This document shows positions 13,191 to 24,800 of a stretch of 64,000 nt of DNA, one piece after another. The number at the start of each line of letters is the position of its first letter. Position 1 is the first letter of the stretch. The stretch is from Alviniconcha marisindica (lineage: Eukaryota > Mollusca > Gastropoda > Provannidae): contig JABMCL010002980.1 of assembly GCA_018857735.1 (NCBI GenBank), positions 338,501-402,500 of the forward strand, read 5' to 3'. The notes beneath the pieces are model-generated. The model was not told the origin of the DNA. It was given only the letters and a program-made list of their open reading frames with translations, and made no database searches. The translations under genes and the position numbers were made by a program.

Positions 13191-14259
13191 TCCCCTCCCT
13201 GCCCCCGCCAGTACCTCCTTCGGAGACAATTCAGTTCAGCAAGTTTAAGAGCAGCCCTCTGCTGTCTGTGATGCTTCTTCAGTTCAGCTCTTCTTCAATG
13301 GTGATACAGATGGTCTTGTATTCCCAGAGTCAACTTGTGTCTTGCGTCAAATATCTGACTGACTAATGTTCTCCATTTAAAAAAGAAACGGACAAGAATG
13401 AAAGAAAACCTTACAAGCTGTACCAATGAGTCAACTTTTCAAAGCAACTAATGATGTAATAGTATTTGAAAAACAATAGCAAAAAACACGACAGAGCAAA
13501 GTAATCCCCCCCCCCCCCCCCCCCAAATCATCAAACAAGAGTTAATTAAAACTAATATTTTATATCATCAGGACTGTGTTGAGGTTGGTTTAAAAACTGC
13601 TGAACACAAAAAAAGCAAGTGAGCCGCTACAGAGGCTGTTTTCAACAGACAGGCAGTGGAGAGAGAATGATCACAGCAAGCGTAACATGACAAATGACTG
13701 ACTGGCACAAATAACCGATTCAGTGACCACCTCCACTCATATAGCAAAAAAACCAAACAAGGACTAAAACTGGCAGCTGAGAGGATGAAACCAGCCAAGG
13801 CATAAAACTTCATGTACAGGTAAAAAAAGACAAGAAAAAAAGACTTCAACATGCTTTGTACAGAGGGGCAGAGCCCCTGACTATAGACCCCCTTCCTTTA
13901 CAACCACAGCCACAGAACCCCCCTCCCCTCCCTGCCATAAAGACCAACATTCATGACCACACCACAAAACAGACCCCAGAGAGACCATTCACCTTGAAGA
14001 GAGACCATGCCCACCCTCTTCATTCCTCCCCCAGTTTCTTTGAGACCATTATCAATTATCCACAACCACACTCTGATGGACCACCCTCATAAAGGCCACC
14101 ACTCACAGCCACATTCGGCAACCCCTTTAGCCAGATTTTCCCCTTTGTGCCGTATTCTGAAACAACTAACTGTCCACGCCCTTCTTTGTTGGACACGTGC
14201 CTTGTTTTGGATTACAGCAGCAATGATATGGGCAATGTGTAAACTTGCAACTACCAAGT

Positions 14260-14590
14260 ACAGGTGGTATGCGTAGCCCCACTATCTAGTACAGGCAGCA
14301 TCTAGCATCACTGCTATAAATAATGAAGTATGACTGGTGGTATCCAGCCTCACAGCCCTCTTACTAAGCATTGTATCTAGCCTCACAGCTATCTAGCATG
14401 GCATCCTGCCTCACACCTGTCTAATACATGTGGTATCTAGCCTCATAGCTATCAAATGTGGGCATCTAGCCTCACAGCTATCTAGAATGCATGGCATGGT
14501 AATCTAGCCTCACAACTATCTTGTACAGGTGGTATCTAGCCTCCAAGCTACCTAGCTTGGGCAGTATCTAGCCTCAGGGCAGATAAAGAT
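14260..14590. repeat. Minisatellite, ggtatctagcctcacagct units
   Basis: About nine imperfect units of roughly 30-45 bp sharing tatctagcctcacagctatc. Confidence 0.8.
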
Positions 14591-15794
14591 AGATAGCCCC
14601 TACCCCTGATTTGCTAGAGTTCATTATGTCTGGTTCTCATTCCACATGCAGAAGTTGTCGAAAGGCTCCGTAATAGCTAGCTACTTGCATTTATTTCTAG
14701 ATCGCAAAACTCCATTATTTTGCCAACAACGCAACGAGCATGACATCAAACACACAAGCCTATTGGGCACTGCATGACAACAGCCACATCAGTTTTAAAG
14801 AGTCTAAGCTTTCTTCGATACTGGGGCAGAGGGTGGGGGGGGCTGTTTTGACAGCAATGTCTGGGGCCTTCGCTGATGCCAAGTTCCGTTTCTGCAGGGT
14901 GGGCATGGTAGAAAACAAAAAAAACCAAAAGAACAACGATGGGCAACCCCCCATAAGGTGACACTGACACAAATAATCTCACCGCTTTGGAGATGGCAGG
15001 CCTAACAGCAGTGAATTTTTCCAAATAAATAATAATGATGATGACAGTAGTAAGAAGAACAAGAAATCTAAATCCAACCAATCAAATGCAAATAATGACA
15101 TCACCAACAGGAAAAGGACATCACTGACTTTACATCCAGTTTTGAAAAAGTAAAAACGAAAGAAAGAAAAAAAGACTCCAAAAGTCAGAATTTACAATAC
15201 AGAAAAGGTAAAAAGGAGAGAGGAAAAAAAAACAGAAAAAAAAAACAGACCACCACCCAAACAAAAATACACAAAGCAAGGAAAAAAACAAAAACAATAA
15301 GATTTCCTAATTTTGCAGGCTATAAGTACAACACTGTTTCAGTGCTGTCTCTCATCCTTTTAAACCTAAGTCGAAATACAAGTATTGTCATTACAAGGTG
15401 TGTGCAAGCATAAAGCAGCCATAGGCTGCCGAGACATGTGACCACCGTTACCATGGTGATGACCCGTATTTAGGGTCTCCATGTAAACAAAGTCTTTCAC
15501 CTTTTGGGAAAGCATGTATCCAACATTAAAATCCTGCCCTGAAAAACTAAACAAAAAACCCCAAAAGAACAACAATGGGCAACCCCCCATAAGCAGAGAG
15601 ATCGGTAATGAAAACAGACACACAGGCAGCAACAGAAGCAAAAGGACCACAAAGGAAATTGTGGGGGAGTGGACGCCCCAATAATGAGTTAGTGGTTTAC
15701 AGGTGATGTTGGGAGCAATGGAACTGCAGGGGAAGGAAGGAACCCAGGCGTTCTCAGCTGGCCATGATGATGGTTGCACACTGTTTTTCTACTT

Positions 15795-15854
15795 TCAGTC
15801 GCTCCCATCATCGTCGTCCATAATGGCAGCGAACTTGTTGGTGTCCACCCAGTT
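15795..15854 (-). CDS. EIF4B: EIF4B exon 17 (C-terminus and stop)
   Basis: Encodes NWVDTNKFAAIMDDDDGSD and TGA. The KFAA/KYAA core followed by acidic residues is the conserved EIF4B C-terminal motif. Acceptor actgctttcag. Confidence 0.9.
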   Translation of the reverse strand, partial: NWVDTNKFAAIMDDDDGSD

Positions 15855-18800
15855 CTGAAAGCAGTGGTAAACTCTGGCATAGTACATTAAAACCTAGAGC
15901 CATGATTTGCATATACTGTAATAGTATATATCTGCTGACAATAGCAATATCACTCCTCACCATAAGCATTAATGTAAAACATGTGTAATGAGTGCACTTA
16001 CTCCCAGTGACGCCACAGGATCCTTGTTCACAGTAACCTGCAGTGGATGGTCAAGTCAAGTCAATAGACTTTAATCATCCCTCACGGGGCAATTCAGCCA
16101 ACTACTAAAGGCTCATTAATTAAAAATAAATTTAAAATAAATGTAAAAAAAACATCAGAGCAACGTCAAAAGCACTTAAATTGATAATAATAAACAGACA
16201 TACTGGATTAAAAAAAGAAATCCCCACTACAAATTATCACAGCAGAAAACATACTCTGCAGGTTTCAAAACCTCCAGGCCTGTGGCACTTTGAAAAAAGT
16301 TGAAAAGCACAGGGAGGAAACGTAGGTCAATCCCATCACCAAAACCAAACATGTCTGTGGCTCCAGCCAAACGTGGCTGAACAAGGCAGGTGGTCTCTTA
16401 GTCTTACATGGTTGGTGTTTTGTCACTCAGTCAGACTGCCAACAGTCCTCAGACTGGATGGGTGCTCACTTACTGAGGTCAATTACACACTGTTCAATCA
16501 TCCCCCGACCATGAGCAATGGACAGGCAGAGCAGGTGCTCACTTTACTGAAATCAATTACACGCTGACTGATTGATGGTTGATGATCGCTTATATAGGGC
16601 TATTCTCCGCTCTCTTGAGCAGACTCACTGCGCTCGCATGTGGTTCTACATGAGTGACTAGCTTTTTATAGCATGTTATTTTGAATATCCACTGAAGTGG
16701 TGTACTTACAGCGCTGGCATGGCTGGAGCCACATGAAACTGCAGCTGTCTCGGTGCATGTTCTGTGTTCACCATACAACCATGCACCATGTCACTTCATG
16801 CAAAGCCACACACCTAAGGTGTATGCGTGTTTAGCTGTAACCTGCCACCTGCACTTTTGGCAGAATGACTGGGATCTTTTACGTGCTACTGTGGTAACAT
16901 GGGATACGGATACTGAAGTAAGAGTCAGCACAGAAAGTCGACCATGGAGAAGAAAAGTCTCCCGCTGCTCATGCAGGGATTCAAACCCACGTCCTTTCAA
17001 TCATGAGTCCGGCGCTCTAACCACTGAGCTATCCCCGCCCCCAAAGCAAAACACACGGTTCTATTGCTCAGGGATCATGGCTGCCAACAAGGTTGAACAG
17101 GTGGTCACTTAAAAAGGTTTTTTTTTTTTTTCTCCTCTTGGGTACGACTACAGCAGCCATGAGAGCAGCGCCACCTATTCCTACCAGTGCATGTACAGCT
17201 GCCAGTGTTTGGTTAGTTAGTTAGTTAGTTAGTTAGTGCTTTGAGCCCAGCCAACCCCTTAGGGTTGTATCAAGGCTAACCAATGTTTGAAGTTTTTAAC
17301 ATGTGCACAGATGTTGATGCATGCAATTCCACACAGGAGCTGTACAGATACATCAAGTGAGTCTGCACTAAAAGCTGGTACTGGGACAAAAATCCTGTGC
17401 CCCACATGGGACTGGAACCCATGTCAGCACTGCCTCTGGCTTTGGGGTCTGATGCTCTACCAAGTGTAGACACTGTGTATCAGCGTTAAGAGCACACTCA
17501 CCGGCCCTGGGCCTTGGTCCAGCTTAGGCATGTCCGCTATTGTCTTGGGGAGCTGCTTCTCCTTTCCATGCCTGTGGAGGAAAAGCAGACATTGAAAAGG
17601 TGCACTCGCCAACCTCACTGCCTTGTGCGGTCAGCCTCACTGTGCCGCAGTCATTCACATCACCTGTTTGCCAAGTCATGTCATTTTCAAGGTCAGAATG
17701 TCATGGCTGCAATGCTGTTACATTACACGCTTGCCAAGTCATGTCATTTTCATAGTTGGAATGTCTTGGCTCCATCATGTTTTGAGACGAAAAGTCATTG
17801 CAAGAGCATGGGCCAATTCACTCACGATTTATATTCCATGGCATATGCATAATCATTGCTCAAAGATACAGACACCACCACTTAAGTGCAACACTTCCAC
17901 TGTTCAGAGGAAAACTTGCACTCATCCAGACATGACACATACCCAGCTTGTCACATTAATTATGCACATAGACACGACAACAAGGACAAAAATGCTTCTG
18001 GAAGTGGAAAAGTGTTTCGGTGTAACAATGCTATTTTACTGTTTCAACTGATGATCAAGTGTAACTATAATGCCTTTGAAATTAGCTAGTAATATCCCTA
18101 CATCCAACATCAATTTACACTGAAATTAGCCCCCCTCCCCTAATCAAGAAAATGAGTCAACTAACATCCCTAATTTTATGAGCATTTGTGCTAGTTAAGC
18201 CCACTATATACTGGGTTGTCAAAATGCACTTATATGATAGTTGATACATGAGCTACACACTTTGGACTCAGACAGCATCAATTACAGTTGAAATAAAAAT
18301 CCATTCTACACACACGCACACACACATTTATGTATATCATCTTTTTGACATTGCACCAAAGAGGAAACTGCACTAATCTGGATTGCACGTAAGTGGTAAT
18401 GACTGTGAAGGTACTTTAACAAGCCCAACAGTAGCCATCCACCAAACATTCTCCCAGCCCGGAAATTAAACACTACCATACTTTTTCAGCAACAACAATA
18501 TTTATCAATACAGGAGAACAGGACACATAAACACTGATGAACAAACGAGCCTCTCTCACATGCATTATGTGATTTGAACCCAGTTGGGCACTGTTTCCCA
18601 CGGGAAGGTTGAAGAAGGAAAAGCATGGAGGTAACGATGTTGGTGAGGTCTCTGTGCACAAACCTGAGACAGTCTTAAAGGTTCTACTTCTGACTACAGT
18701 GATGTTACTACGGTCTTCTAGTACTGCATTAGTTTATGGTGGTATTCTATAATCATTACTGGGATGGACAGACAGACAGAAGACTGGGTTTTAATAACCA

Positions 18801-21800
18801 GTCAACCAGGATGGCTATATCAGGGTGATCTATACCAGGTGGTGATGAAGTGTTTACAGTATATACTGTACACTTGTTAATCAACAGATCAAAATGAACA
18901 TTAGATGATCAAAATGTCCACTGATGTGACACTGGTCAAACAGAGTGAGATGAAAACAAAACTGCAAAAAGCAATCCAAAAAACACACCCCAAAACAACA
19001 AAGCAAACACTAAAGCAGTAAAACGCTATACCGTTTGTGTGAGGGCGCCTCATCATGACGATCATAACGTCGACCATCTTGCCTGCCTGAACTATACCCA
19101 CGACCATAACCACCGCGACGACCTGCCATGCGCACGCACGCACACAGTAATTACGTTATTAAATAAGTCATTACATCGCTAAAACCTCACTTGAAGCATC
19201 ACAACACAAGTCCAAGAGCAGCAAACAACACCCCTAAACAGAAAACACACACAGATACAGCTACAACATGCATTTTCCGTTCACCACCATACCTAACAAC
19301 AAAGTGGGCACACCCCCTGCATCTTTACAGAAGTCTGGTCTACACAAGTTAGCAGTGGCAACCTCCAAAGCAAACAAGAAGTGCAAATGCTGAAGCGACA
19401 CACTTTCAAAGGATTATTATTTGGTATCTAAAGTGTTAAATATATTATGACCTCATCCAAATATATGTGTTTGACAACCATACGCAAGTTTTACCCAGAT
19501 CAGATCAAACTTGCCAAAATGCACACTATTCAGTTTCCACAACTGTTTAATGCCACTGTGACACTGACATGTGGTTAAAGTCGCTGCAAGTGGTGTGAAC
19601 AGGTAAAGCTCAACAGGCACTGCCACTGTGCAAAGTCTGACACATCACATTTACAGTGTCCAAGAAAATCACAATGAAAACTGTAAAAATAGAGAAAATC
19701 ACAATATTAAAGTTTTTGCCATGCCTGGATGGCCAGCCAGACCAACACTGATCATTAAACAGATTCACATTTCTGTATGCACATCAAAGACTGCGTAATT
19801 CTAGAGTCAATTTTAACTTTGGTTTCCAAGAACAGTGACCTGCAATTTTTCCCCTTTACACGAAGGGAATCAAAATTTCAGACCCACTAAAATCAGTCAA
19901 CCAGCAGACATTTCCCACCCAGAGCTGCACAATAATAAAAGTGAGGACTCGTATGGGACCCACCTTGGAAAAGCCAAAGGTACTCACAGTCACAAACACA
20001 CAAAGAAAACACTGATGGATGCCAGGAACACATCTACACAACAGACAAACATTACAGAATGTTTCCAGGCATACAAGATACAAGAGATAGCCTGCACTGC
20101 TGCAGTCTATTGCATTCAGTTCACTTTACACTTTTTCCATGCCAAGTGAGTAACTAGGTGTTTTACACCCAGTCAACCAGTACAGTTATATCAGGGTGAG
20201 TCTCTCTGCCAAGGATGAGTCACCTATCAGCCAGCACAGGGTACCCCTTATCCACCATGGGTCACCCATTACCCAGCATGGTCACCATTTACATGCCCAG
20301 CAAATCCTTCTGCAAGCATGGGGTACCCTTTGCCTGGCCTGGGTCACCCTTTGGCCAGCATGTCTTGCCCAATGCCTAGTATGGGTCAGTTTGGCCAGCA
20401 TGTCTTGCCCAATGCCTAGTAAGGGTCAGTTTGGCCAGTATAGAGCACCCTTTACCCAGCACTGGTCACCCTTTGGCCAGCATGTCTTGCCCAATGCCTA
20501 GTATGGGTCACAATTTAGCCAGCATGGGGTACCTAGCATGGGTCATTCTTCAGCCAGCATGGGGTACCATTATCCACCATGGGTCATCCTTTAACAAGCA
20601 TGCAGTACCCATACCCAGCATGGGTCAGCCTTCAGGCAACATGGGGTACCCATACCCAGCATAGGTCAGCCTTCAGCCAGCATGGGGTACCCATTGCCCA
20701 GCATGGGTCAGCCAGCATGGGGTACCCATTACCCAGCATGGGTCAGCCTTCAGCCAGCATGGGGTACCCATTACCCAGCATGGGTCAGCCTTCAGCCAGC
20801 ATGGGGTACCCATACCCAGCATGGGTCAGCCTTCAGGCAGCATGGGGTACCCATTACCCAGCATGGGTCAACCTTCAGCCAGCATGGGATACCCATACCC
20901 AGCATAGGTCAGCCTTCAGGCAGCATGGGATACCCATTACCCAGCATGGGTCAACCTTCAGCTAGCATGGGATCATTCTTCATCCAGAATTGGTCCCGTC
21001 TCCCCCCCCCCCCCCCCTTTTAAGGCCTGGGTTCAACTTTACCCACCATAAAAGCAAGGTGTACCACTGGGGACTTTACCATCTTGCCTCCAAGCACTCA
21101 CTTTCTTCTGATGAGCGTCGGTCATCTCTCCTGTAGGAGTTGTGAGAGTTGCGGTCCTCTTGACTTCCTGTGCTGCCGGACGACAGCTGCAATGCCGCAT
21201 TTTTACCACTTTAAAATACAGGGCAAACCCAACATAATACTGTTATAGTTATTGACATCTGCAACACCATAAAAAAAACTTCCACACCAAACCCTTACTG
21301 TCACAGCTACCAACATGTGTAACCCTAATATACCTGCTTTTTCCCCCTCAAATCAATACAGGGCAACCCCAAGCACCACTACTGCCCCATCACTGACTCC
21401 ACAGCGCCTCACACAATCTTCCAATACAAAGAAACCCCATGACTGAATCATACCATTAAAGTCCAAAGTTTTTAAGTATGCAAAATGTCCATCGAAATGA
21501 TCGACAAATGAGTCACTAGTTTCAGATTTAATGATTTTTATTTTTTTAAATGTTTAATTGGGTTTTTAATCGATTTTATTTTCTGTAAGCTGGCCGAGAC
21601 CACAGTCTCGGGGTCTCCATCAGTCACATGACTTTTCCCAGAAGTTACGTCAGTCTGGGGAGTCAGCGCAGTTGCCATCTTAGATTCTTCAGTAAACTGT
21701 GTATGCGTGTGGTTGACAAAAAAGTTAACTATGCCGGCCTACTGTGTTGCCGCAAACTGTAACAATTCGCAGACGACCCCAGGTATAACAATGCACGAGC

Positions 21801-24800
21801 TCCCGTGCAACCGACCCGCAGTGAGGTGAAAGTGGATTAAATTTATACAATTCAAACGAGCTGACTTTCTTACTGCGCTGCATCACGCCCATTTGTGTCG
21901 TGAGCACTTCAGTGAGTGCGATTTCGCAAACCCCATGGAATACCGCATGGGGTTGCTTCGAAGCTGACACGATGTTCCAGTACTCTTTCAAAATCCTGCC
22001 TGACAGGCTCAAACTGATACGGCTGTATCCTTGTGGGTCTCTCAGGCAAAGTATCAGTTTCGTCTTTGGAACTCAAGCTGGCCACTTTGCAGCGACTCCC
22101 CAGAGTGACGTAGTAGGCATATGGTCACGTGATTTGGGCGTCATGGCGACGCTTTTGGTACGACAGAAAATGCCTTTTTTCATGCATTTATAACCCTCAG
22201 ATCAGTTTCACCTACATCATCGTTCTCAGCGAGTTTTAATGGAAATCGTGTCAAAAATTACCCCTAACCTTGAACCTGTCCTTTAAGGTGTGCAGCACCA
22301 CTGTATGATTCCTACAGTTATCACCACAACCTGCAGTCTTAAAGCATAGGCAGCCCCATCATAATGGGGTTTCTTCAATACAGGGCAACCCCACAAGTCC
22401 GGGCTGGCCCAACACTGATCACTATAGTCACATTTTTCATGCAAGTCACAGAACCTTGGGCGAGGAAGAGAAACATGATGGCCTATTAAAGGAACAACAG
22501 TAATGGTCAGATTACTGAACGACAGTCATTAAAGGAAAAGGAGGATTTTTTTTGGTGGTAAACCCATTTGAAAAAAACAAACATGACAGTAGGTGTGCTA
22601 TCACAAAGGAGGTAGAACAAGAAGTGAATATAAAAGACAGAAGGAATGCAAATAGCAAAAAAGGAGTTATCTTTCAATACAGGGCCTCCCAGATCCCTTT
22701 TAATAATAATAAATCATAATTAAAGTTTTTATAAAGCACAAAATCTCATTTGTAGAGACTATACCAAGCGCATACATACATACACACACACACAGAGGCA
22801 CCAGCAAACATGCGTACATGACATACACACACAAACACGCGCAGACTATACAAAGCTTAATTTACACACAACTCAAAAAAGGGGAAGCCAACACAGTTTT
22901 GAAACGGATGAAAGCAATGCTTTACAATGCCACCATTTACTGACATACAACAGCCCTGATCAGAGGCTGCTGGCATTGCTTTTATTGGTACCTTACTGTC
23001 TCTAGCCATAATGTTAAACAAAGCGCCTGTTAAAGAGTCCCATTTTAGGATTACTTCCAGCTGTCATACTCTTCACAACATGACGAACTCCACTGTTGAA
23101 ATCCCCAAAGCCAGAGTGCATTGGTCAACCCTCACTCACCTGCCGTGCGGGCTCAGCAGGGTGGCTTCCAGCATCACTGCGGGGTCGAGACCATGCATTC
23201 TCTTTGGGGGGTGGAGCCGGCACCATCTTGCGCTCCTCCTTCGCTGGGGGTCTGGAATCCTTCTCAGCAGAGTGGGAGTCGTCTGATGTGCGGGAGGTTT
23301 CGCTGTCTCGTCGGGCCGTACCTATCATCAGAGGTCAAGGCTGTTCTGTTACTGGAGATGCTCGTTACGCAACACCAACTGACCGTCAATTAGAATACAT
23401 ACAAGAGCTCCCAACCGAGTGATAGCAACTGGCCAGTTTACTGTTGTAGCTGTTCATGTTTCATCAACTGGAATTTAGAACTGCTTTTTATGTGACGCCT
23501 TACTAAAGGGTTGCTCGTTACAAGACGCCAAATGAATAGCTGCTTATTACTATAAGCACCAGCTGACTGGTTTTACCACTAGAGCTGCTCATCATGTGAT
23601 ATCCACACACTGGCTTTGCTACTGGAGCTGCTCATCATTTGACATACACAGACCGGTTTTACTACTAGGGTGGTTCATTATGTGACATCAACAGAGTGGT
23701 TTTACTGCTGGAGATGATCATTATGTGACACCAACTGACCGGTTTTACTGCTGGAGCTGCTCAGGCGTCTCTCCCTGCCGGTTCCTCTGCTGCCATCTGA
23801 CCGATCAGAGTCTCGGCGAGTGCGTGCACCTTCCCGCGTGTCTTTCATTTCCCGTAAGTCCCTGTAGCTGCTGGAGAGAGTATCAGTCACACATGTAGTG
23901 GGCACACACACCAGGATACAGACACTGTATCAGTCACACAGGTAGTGGGCACACACACCAGGATACAGACAATGTATCAGTCACACATGTAGTGGGCACA
24001 CACACCAGGATACACACTGTATCAGTCACACATGTAGTGGGCACACACACCAGGATACAGACAATGTATCAGTCACACATGTAGTGGGCACACACACCAG
24101 GATACAGACAATGTATCAGTCACACAGGTAGTGGGCACACACACCAGGATACACACTGTATCAGTCACACATGTAGTGGGCACACACACCAGGATACAGA
24201 CACTGTATCAGTCACACAGGTAGTGGGCACACACACCAGGATACAGACACTGTATCAGTCACACATGTAGTGGGCACACACACCAGGATACAGACACTGT
24301 ATCAGTCACACATATCGTGAGCACACACACAAGGATACAAACACTGTATTGTCACACCAGTCACATATGTAAACAGCACACACACAAGGATATAGATACT
24401 GTATTGTCACATCAGTCACACGTGTTGTGAGCACACACATGAGGAGGATACAGATACTGTATTGTCATATCAGTCACACATGTAGTGTGAGCACACACAC
24501 AAGGATACAGATACTGTACTGTCATATCAGTCACACATATAGTGAGAACACACACAAAAGGATACAGATACTGCATTGTCATACCAGTCACACATATAGT
24601 GAGAACACACACACACAAAGATACAGATAATTCAATGTCAGTCATGTAGGTTGTACCAAGGGCAAAACACAGTGTAAATCAGCATAAAGACTGCAGACAA
24701 TAGCAAGGGCAATAATTGAATGGCTACGTAATCTGCACATGGGGCATCCTCACACAATGTTGCTTTAACCCTAACATTCTGGCCCGAGTCAACATGACAT

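Larger units (their letters stand above)
10418..15794 (-). other. Probable EIF4B 3' UTR or downstream flank
   Basis: No coding signal. The region lacks SINE and LINE copies recognisable to me, unlike the EIF4B introns, which fits transcribed UTR. It holds C tracts (11855-11873, 12896-12909, 13506-13524) and two short tandem arrays. Confidence 0.35.

Noticed and set aside
20196..21023. Repetitive frames around PSMGQPSASMGYP
   Set aside because: Minisatellite inside EIF4B intron 13; no start context or conserved domain.
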